In this document: piece after piece, positions 27,311 through 34,862 of the stretch
Numbering within the stretch: the stretch's first letter is position 1
Layout: each line of letters starts with the position of its first letter
From: an uncultured Bacilli bacterium
GTDB lineage: Bacteria; Bacillota_I; Bacilli_A; RF39; UBA660
DNA length: 64,000 bases
Assembly: GCA_934096125.1 (NCBI GenBank)
Contig: CAKOLB010000005.1
Span: 1-64,000, forward strand
Direction: 5' to 3'
The notes under the pieces: model-generated
Seen by the model: the letters and a program-made list of their open reading frames with translations, nothing else
Database searches by the model: none
What the model was told of the DNA's origin: nothing
Translations under genes and position numbers: made by a program

Positions 27311-27829
27311 ATGATTAATGTTGTATTATTTGAACCAGAGATACCACAAAATACAGGAAATATTATGCGAACTTGTGTAGCTACTGATGCTGTTTTACAT
27401 TTAATTAAACCACTTGGGTTCTCTATTGATGATAAAGCTTTAAAACGCTCTGGTGTAAATTATATTGATAAACTAAAAATGAATGTTTATGAAAGTTGGA
27501 AAGATTTTGAAAGCAAGAATAAAGATGGAAAGTTTTATTTTCTAACAAGATATGGACATAAGCCACCGACTAGTTTTGATTATAGTAATAAAGATGAAAA
27601 CTTATACTTTATCTTTGGTAAAGAATCAACTGGTATACCCAAAGAGATATTAAAACCTCATATTGATACATGTATGAGGCTTCCAATGAGCATAAATGTA
27701 CGCTCGCTTAATTTGTCTAATACTGTTGCTATTGTTGTGTATGAAGCTTTGCGGCAACAAGATTATCGGGACCTATTATTTGATGAACCACATAAATCAA
27801 AAACAGAAATTGAAGATTATAAGATTTAA
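27311..27829 (+). CDS. trmL: tRNA (cytidine(34)-2'-O)-methyltransferase
   Basis: 172 residues. SPOUT-class methyltransferase that modifies the wobble base of tRNA-Leu. Family signatures are FEPEIPQNTGNIMRTC at the N-terminus, IFGKESTGIP in the middle and MRLPMSINVRSLNLSNTVA in the knotted SAM site. Length is normal for TrmL. Start ATG behind AAAGGAGG. Last gene of a rightward run ended by a strong terminator. Confidence 0.95.
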   Translation: MINVVLFEPEIPQNTGNIMRTCVATDAVLHLIKPLGFSIDDKALKRSGVNYIDKLKMNVYESWKDFESKNKDGKFYFLTRYGHKPPTSFDYSNKDENLYFIFGKESTGIPKEILKPHIDTCMRLPMSINVRSLNLSNTVAIVVYEALRQQDYRDLLFDEPHKSKTEIEDYKI

Positions 27830-27832
27830 AAA

Positions 27833-27864
27833 AAGTATCACATTTTAATTGTGATATTTTTTTG
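27833..27864 (+). terminator. trmL terminator
   Basis: TATCAC/GTGATA around an AT-rich loop, followed by seven T residues on the + strand. Confidence 0.9.
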
Positions 27865-27889
27865 ATTAATTTTACGTACTCTAGTTTGA

Positions 27890-28395
27890 TTAATTACATC
27901 TGCTACCTTCGCCAAATTCTTCTTTTAAAGCTTCTAGATATCCCTTAAATTCTTCTATACTTTCGATATTTTCTACTCTCTCTTGGTGATTCATATTTAC
28001 TTCTTTTTGTTTATTTCTCTTTGCCTCTTCTCAAGATACTGCTTTATAACAGTCTTCTAGCTCTGCAATATGATCTTTAATTGTTAGATTTTCGAAATAA
28101 TTTTTATCTAGAATCGGATTTAAGATAAAGACATCGTAATCATAATTTTTTAATATTTCTATTAAATCTAATTGATTTTGATAAGTTCGAGTGGATAATA
28201 CACATTGGTCTTGTATAACTTTAAAAACAGCATCGTTAAATTGGTTTTATTTAATACTTGAAGCAGCCCTAATTGTTCTGTTAAAGTTCTTTGTGCTTGA
28301 ATATCTTCATCTAAAACTGGAGGATACCGCATTTTCTTTAATAAATTTATATCTTTTATCCTTTCTGATAAATAATCCATTATTTCAATCTTCAT
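27890..28395 (-). pseudogene. Frameshifted hypothetical gene
   Basis: From an ATG at 28395 the frame encodes MKIEIMDYLSERIKDINLL and continues to about residue 50, where a one-base shift is needed. The second frame then reads DAVFKVIQDQCVLSTRTYQN, FILNPILDKNYFENL, LEDCYKAVS, a TGA at 28031, and EEAKRNKQKEVN to a TAA at 27890. The net length (506 bp) is not a multiple of three. Together with the internal TGA this marks a pseudogene. Family not recognised. It lies between trmL and the broken carboxypeptidase gene. Confidence 0.65.
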
Positions 28396-28488
28396 ATATT
28401 TTCTTCTTTTATTATTAATTGTCTTTCTAAAGTCAGTTTATCATATTATCAAGTTTTCTCCACTGCTTAAGAAATTTAAAAAACAGCC

Positions 28489-29033
28489 TTATGACTGCTT
28501 TAAAATTTCTTTACCATGACTTATTACTTTTAAGTTTTTGTAAAGATAGTCTAAAATTGTAGCTTTTGGAATATCTTCTGCAACTGTTACATCCACCTCA
28601 TCTACTATATTGTTTTCATTATCTATAATTTCAGCTGTTCCTACTACTTGCCCTACTTTAACTGGAGCTTTAACACTTTTTACTTTAATATTAAATTTAT
28701 ATTTCAAAGGACTTTCAGTATTTTTCAAAAGCTCTGTTGCATCCTTTGTTAAAGTAAGATTAACAATGCTTTGTTTGCCTTTTTCTACTCTTATTCTTCC
28801 GAGTGTCTCTTTTTTAGTTTTAATTACATTTACTTTATAATTATTAAAACCATAGTTTAAGAGTTTCACAGTGTCACTGCTTCTATTTTCTGATGTATCT
28901 TCTCCCATGACAACTGATACCAAACGAAAACTATTTTTTTGTGCTGTTGATGTCAAACAATATCCAGCGGTTTTAGTAAAACCTGTTTTAAGACCATCAA
29001 CTCCTGTGTAAAAACGAACAAGTTTATTTGTAT
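28489..29033 (-). pseudogene. 3' part of the interrupted D-Ala-D-Ala carboxypeptidase gene
   Basis: Reading leftward from the 11-bp repeat: TNKLVRFYTGVDGLKTGFT with the third penicillin-binding motif KTG, then TAGYCLTSTAQ and a C-terminal beta domain (about 115 residues) typical of DacA/DacF-type enzymes, ending at TAA 28489. There is no start codon of its own; the TTG at 28956 is an internal leucine. Its 5' part lies 9.2 kb away at 38216-38839. Joining the two at the repeat gives one uninterrupted frame. Confidence 0.92.
29023..29033. repeat. Left attachment-site core repeat
   Basis: TTTATTTGTAT on the + strand, identical to 38216-38226. It encodes the Thr-Asn-Lys of the carboxypeptidase in the same frame at both ends. 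An inverted arm TGCTATAG follows inside the element at 29042-29049. Confidence 0.9.
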
Positions 29034-29050
29034 GTGAATATTGCTATAGT

Positions 29051-29082
29051 AAAAAGGTATCACTTCTTGATGAAATGATACC
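29051..29082 (-). terminator. Terminator of the nucleobase operon
   Basis: GGTATCA/TGATACC arms with a short inner stem, followed on the minus strand by TTTTT. It lies just inside the element end and shields the flanking gene from operon transcription. Confidence 0.8.
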
Positions 29083-29218
29083 ATGAAATTATATAATTAA
29101 CAATAGTTATGTTAATTTTTAAAATCACACAAAAAGGATTTATAGGCTTTATATCAATTACAAAATTGTATTAACGATTATTGAAAATAAATAACATATT
29201 TAGGTTATAATAAATTTT

Positions 29219-29995
29219 CTAATACTTATTTAATCCAATTTCATATGGAAACAATACGGATAAATCTTTTGGCTCATTTGTAAATATAATTTTTTTATTA
29301 TATGCAGTAATAAATCCAAATTCAAACATCGTACCTTTTCCAATAATTCCTGTAGGGTTACAAACAATTATTGCATCGGCTTTTTTAAATTTATTCATAT
29401 GATCATATTTATGTCTCCATGAATCACGTTCATTTTCCATTGTTTGTCCTTCTAATAATATGAAATCAGTACCTAAAGTTTCTTTTACCACATCCTTGGT
29501 CCATGGACTTAAGATTTCAATATTTTGTTTTTCTAGTATTTCCATTAAATCACAAATTTCTTGCATATTTTTTTGAAAACTTCCACATATAACAACCCTT
29601 CTGAATTCTTGTTGTAACAATCCTTCTATTAAATTATTTACTTTTCTGCCATTATTTTTTTGCTGCAAATAAAAGTTTTCTAAATCTTTTGGTACGATAT
29701 TTAAATAAAGACCATGTTTTACAAATACATGTATGTTCAATTGAATTTGTTCCTCATTAGATAATTCTTGAAATATACCAGTTGCGTACAACCTAGTATT
29801 TTTATTATCTAATTTTATTTTTGTGTTCAAGTCATATAAATAATTATCGATTTTATCACATAACTCCTTATTTACCAATGTTTCATTAAAAAACAACCTG
29901 CTCTCATTAACTTTTATTATTGAATCATTTTCAACGTTATACAAAGTTGTTTTATAAGTATTAAAATGTATAAATATTTTATTTTTGTCTTTCAT
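29219..29995 (-). CDS. Nucleoside 2-deoxyribosyltransferase-like protein with extra N-terminal domain
   Basis: About 258 residues. The C-terminal half (about 130-258) has the fold markers of nucleoside deoxyribosyltransferase-like enzymes: VVICGSF strand, a helix, then ADAIIVCNPTG, GKGTMFEFGFITAYNKKIIF with the Glu in the catalytic position. Members cleave or exchange the N-glycosidic bond of nucleosides or nucleotides. The first 125 residues (IFIHFNTYKTTLYNV, TRLYATGIF) are unidentified, with a faint resemblance to a degenerate Ppx/GppA-like domain. The ATG at 29995 is chosen because AGGAAG abuts the earlier one. Last gene of the operon, overlapping the previous gene by 17 bp. Confidence 0.75.
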   Translation of the reverse strand: MKDKNKIFIHFNTYKTTLYNVENDSIIKVNESRLFFNETLVNKELCDKIDNYLYDLNTKIKLDNKNTRLYATGIFQELSNEEQIQLNIHVFVKHGLYLNIVPKDLENFYLQQKNNGRKVNNLIEGLLQQEFRRVVICGSFQKNMQEICDLMEILEKQNIEILSPWTKDVVKETLGTDFILLEGQTMENERDSWRHKYDHMNKFKKADAIIVCNPTGIIGKGTMFEFGFITAYNKKIIFTNEPKDLSVLFPYEIGLNKY

Positions 29996-30722
29996 GATTT
30001 TCATCTTCCTTTCTGTTTTCTGTTAAAGCTGTTAAATATTTTTTTAAATAATAATCTTTATTCTTAGAATTGTACTGCATTATAAATCGTGGATGTTCTA
30101 GTGGAATTATTTTATCAAAAAAATTAAATTTTTCGTTTATTAATTTTAAAAATTCATAATTTTCACCGCTACCAATACAATAGCATACGGACCTATCTAT
30201 ATTAAATTCAACTTGTTTTTTTAAAGATGTAACAATTAAATCATATAAACAATTTTGGAGTTGTTTATTTTCATAATAATTGCAATTTACTTCATTGCCT
30301 TTTGAATTAATTCTTACAATTCCTAATGGGCATATAAAGTTCATATAAAAATCATTATAAAATTTTTCAGGTCCCCCGTATAAATCTATCACATCATACA
30401 AAAAATTAGATGAAGATTTATTTACATAAAAATTCTCGATATATATTCCAGTCTGATTTTGCAAATGTGCAGCATCTTCATATGGCACTCCCGTGATTGC
30501 AGTTCCTCTCCTTGCAGGAGAACTTCCCAATATTATTCTCCGTTTTTTACTATCATCATAAAATTTATGATAAAAAGATTGTGTAATTTGTTCTATGGTA
30601 TATTTTGCTTCACCATTGTATGGATTAATCAAATTATACTTTTCTGGTAAGTCAATATGTATAGTTGATAAATATTTATCAAAATCAAGGATCATATTAC
30701 TGGTAAATTCTTTTTTTTTCAT
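29979..30722 (-). CDS. SMUG2-like uracil-DNA glycosylase (DUF4918 family)
   Basis: 247 residues. The order ILGSSPARRGTAITGVPYED, SSNFLYDVIDLYGGPEKFY, FICPLGI, NYYENKQL and, near the C-terminus, IPLEHPRFIMQY fits the DUF4918/SMUG2 branch of the uracil-DNA glycosylase superfamily, with the HPR loop as the minor-groove wedge. Family members flip out and excise damaged or modified pyrimidines from DNA. Length is typical. It starts at ATG behind AGGAAGTG, 17 bp after the methyltransferase stop. Whether the target is uracil or a modified base cannot be told. Confidence 0.8.
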   Translation of the reverse strand: MKKKEFTSNMILDFDKYLSTIHIDLPEKYNLINPYNGEAKYTIEQITQSFYHKFYDDSKKRRIILGSSPARRGTAITGVPYEDAAHLQNQTGIYIENFYVNKSSSNFLYDVIDLYGGPEKFYNDFYMNFICPLGIVRINSKGNEVNCNYYENKQLQNCLYDLIVTSLKKQVEFNIDRSVCYCIGSGENYEFLKLINEKFNFFDKIIPLEHPRFIMQYNSKNKDYYLKKYLTALTENRKEDENHERQK

Positions 30723-30739
30723 TTTTTCACTTCCTTTTT

Positions 30740-31969
30740 TTATTTTTTAAGTTTGGCAAACAAATAAATTTCTTCAGTAGTTGGCAGATATTTTATATCA
30801 ATGAATCCTAATAGTGATAACTCATCTGCAAGTTTTCTTATTGTATCTAATCCTCTATAAATATTAACAAACTCAGTATTAGGAATAATTAAACCCGGAA
30901 TTATTTCAAAGTTAGAATCAATAAAACCATTGGCAATTGATATTAAAATATATGAATTATTTTTTAAAACTCTTTCGGCTTCTTTCAAAGCATTTGAAAT
31001 ATTAAAAAATGATGAGTTGTATGTCCTTAAAGATATATATGCATCAAATATATTATCTTCCACAGTTGATAAATTCTCGGCAGATGATAAAATGATTGCA
31101 GACTGTGGCATAAATTTTTTTATTTTTTTTAAACCGTCAAGTGCAATATCCACAAATGTTATTCTTTTGCAAGTACTAAATATTTTTGCCGCTTCATTTC
31201 CAGAACCAACACCTACGTTTATAATATTGTCATCACTTAAATTAAGTCCTATTTTATTACATATAGAATTAAATGTGCTGCTCCACATAGAATTTAAATA
31301 TCGAGCGTCATTTTTATAATCATATGATGAATATTTATTATTGAAAGCATCTGACAAACACTTCTCAACAATACATTTTGATTTATTAAAAGATAAATGA
31401 TAGTTATCAGTTAAAAACTGTGATAATTTAGAGACTGACTTATTATTGCCTATATCAATTTCAGTTATATGATAACCCAATTCACACAAATTGTTCTTTA
31501 CTAATTCACTGATTCTTTTTTGCGAATAATAATTATTGTTTTTGATATTTTGATGGCTTTCTATAAACAAGGAAGCATTTTGAGAAATTATCGCTTTTTG
31601 CAAATCATCTGGATAAAATTGAACGTTATTGAAATGAAGACTAGGATCATCGGCTAAGTACATTTTCAATTTAGGATCTGGTAATCCGATGAATATTTTA
31701 TTAATTTTAATATAATTTAAAACTGTATTTAAACCAAACTCATTATTTGTATATGTGTTAATTGTTAAATACAATGAATCTAAGTTGTTTACCTTCAAAA
31801 GTTCTAATTCATGTAAGATATATTTAACCCAATCATTTGTATCCTGTTTTTCATTTGAACATATAATTTTATTATTTGAGGAAATTGCCAATACGCCTAC
31901 AAAAATATTTTCATTTTTTTGAGCTATTTCAATAGATTTTTTCATAAATTTCAAAATAATGCTTTCCAT
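30740..31969 (-). CDS. Deaminase-like domain fused to SAM methyltransferase
   Basis: 409 residues. The N-terminal 130 resemble the RibD/dCMP-deaminase fold (IEIAQKNENIFVGVLAI, HELELLK, YLTINTYTNN, IFIGLPDPKLKM), but the zinc ligands are missing: HELE stands for H(A/C)E and the PCxxC cysteines are replaced, so catalysis as a deaminase is unlikely. Residues 235-400 are a class I methyltransferase with the SAM loop INVGVGSGNEAAKIF, acidic FVDIA, and YISLRTYNSSFF. The two domains suggest base recognition followed by methyl transfer, or a moonlighting sensor. The ribosome site GAGGTG overlaps the TGA of the preceding gene. Confidence 0.7.
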   Translation of the reverse strand: MESIILKFMKKSIEIAQKNENIFVGVLAISSNNKIICSNEKQDTNDWVKYILHELELLKVNNLDSLYLTINTYTNNEFGLNTVLNYIKINKIFIGLPDPKLKMYLADDPSLHFNNVQFYPDDLQKAIISQNASLFIESHQNIKNNNYYSQKRISELVKNNLCELGYHITEIDIGNNKSVSKLSQFLTDNYHLSFNKSKCIVEKCLSDAFNNKYSSYDYKNDARYLNSMWSSTFNSICNKIGLNLSDDNIINVGVGSGNEAAKIFSTCKRITFVDIALDGLKKIKKFMPQSAIILSSAENLSTVEDNIFDAYISLRTYNSSFFNISNALKEAERVLKNNSYILISIANGFIDSNFEIIPGLIIPNTEFVNIYRGLDTIRKLADELSLLGFIDIKYLPTTEEIYLFAKLKK

Positions 31970-31977
31970 ATTTCACC

Positions 31978-32628
31978 TCATTTTTTGAATAAATCATTAA
32001 AATTTGTATGCGTCAAATTTAATTCAATTGCTTTCCATAAATAAGTTGATACAATAGTTTCATAACCTTCCCATTTTTCAAAAATTTTTTGAATTAATTT
32101 ATCATCTGGAATCTCATTTATATTGTATAGCCATTTAACTGTTCTTTTTATTGTTCCATCAGTTTTAGATAAAACATTTTCTCTACCAAGTGAGAAAATC
32201 AGATACATTTCAGCGGTCCATTTTCCAATTCCTTTAATTTTCGTTAAATCTTTAATTATATATTCATTTGACTGACATAAATAACTTTTAAAATCAATAT
32301 TTCCATTAACTATTTCAAATGCCAAACTTTTTATGCACTTAATTTTTCTTTCTGATAACCCTAATGATTTAATTTCACTATTACTCACAGACAATATTTT
32401 TTTTGGTGTAATATTTTTATATGTTGTTTTAAATCTAGTCCAAATTGTTTCACGCGCCTTATCACTTATTTGCTGCCCAATAATGTATTTAATCAAGCAA
32501 CTGAAACCATCTGATTCTATAACTAGCTCAGTATTTTCAATATATTTTATCAACATATTTAGTTGATTATCAGTTGACATTAAATATCTAACTTTATCAT
32601 TATTTAAAGTATATTTAACTGCTTTCAT
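31978..32628 (-). CDS. AlkA-type HhH-GPD DNA glycosylase
   Basis: 216 residues. Helix-hairpin-helix glycosylase: CLIKYIIGQQISDKA, the hairpin LTKIKGIGKWTAEMYL, and the catalytic Asp in SKTDGTIKRTV. No iron-sulphur cluster. AlkA-type enzymes remove alkylated purines by cutting the N-glycosidic bond. It lacks the N-terminal AlkA beta domain, as in compact bacterial versions. It stops with TGA nine bases before the next ATG. As second gene of the operon it gives the cluster two unrelated DNA-glycosylase folds. Confidence 0.88.
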   Translation of the reverse strand: MKAVKYTLNNDKVRYLMSTDNQLNMLIKYIENTELVIESDGFSCLIKYIIGQQISDKARETIWTRFKTTYKNITPKKILSVSNSEIKSLGLSERKIKCIKSLAFEIVNGNIDFKSYLCQSNEYIIKDLTKIKGIGKWTAEMYLIFSLGRENVLSKTDGTIKRTVKWLYNINEIPDDKLIQKIFEKWEGYETIVSTYLWKAIELNLTHTNFNDLFKK

Positions 32629-32649
32629 AAAAACTTCTCACGTTACACG

Positions 32650-33201
32650 TTAATTAATCAAATCAATAATATTACTATCCAAAATTCTTTTAAATATATG
32701 CCATGAAACTTCTTTTTCTGTTAATTCATCGTAGTTATTATTAATTCTATTAATTAAATCTTCACAAGTAAAAAATTTCACATCTTCAACTTCATCTTTT
32801 TGTAATTTCAAGGATTTAGTATCAATTTGTTTTAATATTAAGTAACATTCATCATAATGATTATTTATATAGCCGTTTTTATTATAAACTGATGTTGTAC
32901 CGACTATGTATTTAATATCGTCATCAGTAATTTCAATTCCCAACTCTTCCTTGCATTCTCTAATAACAGCTTGTCTACCAAATTCCCCAGTTCTTACATG
33001 ACCACCAACAGTTACATCCCATTTTCCCGGCCATAATTTTTTATCCTTACTCCTTTTTTGAAGTAAGACATTAGAATTTTGATCGATTATAAAAGCATAA
33101 ACTGCTCTATGCCAATATCCTTGACTATGACATTCTTGCAATGTAGCAACCTTTCCTGTAAATTCACCTAATTCATTTAAAACATCAATTTTTTCATCCA
33201 T
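32650..33201 (-). CDS. NUDIX hydrolase
   Basis: 183 residues. NUDIX box GGHVRTGEFGRQAVIRECKEELGI (consensus Gx5Ex7REUxEEx GU, intact) at about residues 70-93. The N-terminal MDEKIDVLNELGEFTGKV and HRAVYAFI resemble the IDI/YfcD-type subgroup, which acts on pyrophosphate-linked substrates. It could sanitise or prepare a nucleotide for the downstream enzymes. First gene of the operon, with AAAGGAG before ATG and a promoter at 33283. Confidence 0.88.
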   Translation of the reverse strand: MDEKIDVLNELGEFTGKVATLQECHSQGYWHRAVYAFIIDQNSNVLLQKRSKDKKLWPGKWDVTVGGHVRTGEFGRQAVIRECKEELGIEITDDDIKYIVGTTSVYNKNGYINNHYDECYLILKQIDTKSLKLQKDEVEDVKFFTCEDLINRINNNYDELTEKEVSWHIFKRILDSNIIDLIN

Positions 33202-33282
33202 GTCATTTTCTCCTTTATTATTTGTTTTCTTGCGTAATAGTTTTATTAAAAATGTGGTATCAACACAGCAAACTACAAGTAT

Positions 33283-33288
33283 ATTATA
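33283..33288 (-). promoter_or_regulatory. -10 element for the nucleobase operon
   Basis: TATAAT on the minus strand, 81 bp upstream of the NUDIX start. A recognisable -35 is missing at the proper distance, leaving room for an activator or for the element's own sigma factor. Confidence 0.5.
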
Positions 33289-33308
33289 TCATATTTTGTT
33301 CTCTTTTT

Positions 33309-33348
33309 TTTTAAAAAAATACCTAGAATTAATATTCTAAGTATTCTT
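33309..33348 (-). terminator. Sigma-factor gene terminator
   Basis: ACTTAGAAT/ATTCTAGGT stem (one G-T pair) followed by TATTTTTTT on the minus strand; it separates the sigma gene from the nucleobase operon. Confidence 0.8.
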
Positions 33349-33859
33349 TAATTAGATTTAATATTTTATTATGTTTTTTAGCAATACAACTTTGAGTACA
33401 ATTAAATATCTTTGCTAAGTTTTTTTGAGTTATTCTTTTAGTTTTAATACCATATAAACTGCATATAATAAAGTTATCATCATTGCTTAAATTATTTAAT
33501 GAATCTTCTAATTCTTCTTTTGTTTCTTTTTTTATTAACATATCCAGAGTTTTTTCTTCTTTTGATGGAATAATATCAAGTAGGTATAAATCATCTTTTA
33601 TTTGTAAATCTAATGGTTCTTCATTAAAAGATTTCTTTTTAAATATATCTTTATACTTGTTATGAATGCATCTTGATGCATATGTTATAAACTTAACATT
33701 ATTATCATCTTTATATGTATCATATGCTTGTATTAAAGCTACCATACCATCATAAAAATAATCTTCTTCAAAGTCTCTATTATAATTATATAAATTTCTA
33801 TAATGAGATAATATTTTATATACTAAGTTTTGGTAATTTAAGATAGTTTCTTCTCTCAA
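33329..33859 (-). CDS. Element-borne sigma-70 family factor
   Basis: 176 residues. Region 2 (residues 8-75: LVYKILSHYRNLYN, DFEEDYFYDGMVALIQAYDTY, FITYASRCIHNKYKDIFKKK) and region 4 (about 115-170: LSNDDNFIICSLYGIKTKRIT, QKNLAKIFNCTQSCIAKKHNKIL). No region 1 or 3, as in small alternative sigma factors. TTG start behind AGGAG, six bases spacing. It is the kind of factor found on Firmicute integrative elements, where it directs element genes. Confidence 0.82.
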   Translation of the reverse strand: MREETILNYQNLVYKILSHYRNLYNYNRDFEEDYFYDGMVALIQAYDTYKDDNNVKFITYASRCIHNKYKDIFKKKSFNEEPLDLQIKDDLYLLDIIPSKEEKTLDMLIKKETKEELEDSLNNLSNDDNFIICSLYGIKTKRITQKNLAKIFNCTQSCIAKKHNKILNLIKEYLEY

Positions 33860-34015
33860 ACTAATCTCCTATCTTAAACTATAAATAACTCCTTACATAA
33901 TATATTTAATCTAATTTTTAGCAATAATAATTTTCCTTTCTTTTAGGAAATAACCCGATACACATCACCTTTTCTTTCTGTTTTTTAGGATTCTTTTTAA
34001 AGCAGGATAAAGGAA

Positions 34016-34125
34016 TTGATAGCATATTCTTATTTATTTATGAGAAATAAAGGACAAGCACTGCTATCAAATCTTATTTTGCACTTGCAAAATTGACCAT
34101 AAATTATGGAAGAATTCATCCATAA
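34016..34125. repeat. Inverted repeats in a 460-bp gap
   Basis: Between the sigma gene and the replication-type gene no protein is visible. The gap holds a perfect 9-bp pair TTGATAGCA (34016-34024)/TGCTATCAA (34062-34070) and a 7-bp hairpin TTATGGA/TCCATAA with a loop of eight followed by a T-run on the + strand. Such structures beside a replication-type gene could mark an origin or regulatory RNA. Confidence 0.45.
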
Positions 34126-34258
34126 CTCTTTTTTTATCCTTTATTTTCCCAATAAAATTCAATCCATAGAATAATCCAACTTACTACCATACTAGTAAAA
34201 ACTATGGATGAATAAGAGCATATTATATTTTTATGAACACCTCTCTTTCAACAAAGAA

Positions 34259-34303
34259 AAAAGTGCTAATACAAAACATAAAAGTCTGTACTAGCACTTT
34301 CTA
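34259..34303 (-). terminator. Terminator of the replication-type gene
   Basis: The stem AAAGTGCTAGTAC/GTATTAGCACTTT (one mismatch) is followed on the minus strand by TTTC and further T residues. Confidence 0.75.
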
Positions 34304-34328
34304 TTCTTTATTTAATTTTAATATTTGT

Positions 34329-34787
34329 TTATTCATTTGTCAAACCATCACCATCTTTAAATTCACTTAATAAATCTTCCATTTCTTTTCTTTCTTCTTC
34401 AGTAGGTTCTACTGATTCACATCTTTTACCATTTCATAACATAACACCATCTATATCATAAGATATAATTTTATTAAATATTTCTTTATTATTATTTATC
34501 TTATTATTATATTCATTCATATAAGTAATCTCTTCTTCCTTATTTACTACTTCGTTATTATTTATCCCTTTTCATACATTATTCGTTAGAGTAATACTTC
34601 TTTGTTTAACAAAATTTTCATTTCTAATATATTTAACATTTATTAAATCTAAATCTTTTAACTTTTTTATTGTAACAGATATTGCTTTTGACTTAACTCC
34701 AAATAAATTAGCAAAATAAGCATTACTAGTAAAACATATATATCTATATAAATTTCTTCTTTCTAATCTTTTTTTATTATATATCAT
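34329..34787 (-). pseudogene. Helix-turn-helix replication-type gene with two in-frame TGA codons
   Basis: From ATG 34787 the frame gives a winged-helix region (CFTSNAYFANLFGVKSKAI, TIKKLKDLDLINVKYI, QRSITLTNNV), then TGA at 34572, KGINNNEVVNKEEEITYMN, TGA at 34434, NGKRCESVEPTEEERKEM, EDLLSEFKDGDGLTNE and TAA at 34329. Apart from the two TGA codons no stop interrupts 152 codons in DNA of about 75-80% A+T. The protein resembles Firmicute plasmid/element replication-initiation helix-turn-helix proteins with a shortened N-terminus. Either both Trp codons mutated to TGA, or the gene comes from a donor that reads TGA as Trp. Confidence 0.7.
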
Positions 34788-34862
34788 CTTCTTTTTTTAA
34801 TTTAGTTTCACATTTTTCATATAACATAAAAACAATGTAAATTATTACACTGTTTAATACAA

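Noticed and set aside
28489..28956. Stand-alone gene starting at TTG 28956
   Set aside because: The TTG is an internal leucine of the carboxypeptidase; upstream codons in frame encode the conserved KTGFT motif up to the attachment repeat.
16425..34303. Shared miniature transposon between the palindrome at 16425 and the hairpin at 34259
   Set aside because: Both have AAGTGCTA/TAGCACTT ends, but the similarity stops after eight bases and the second is an ordinary terminator.
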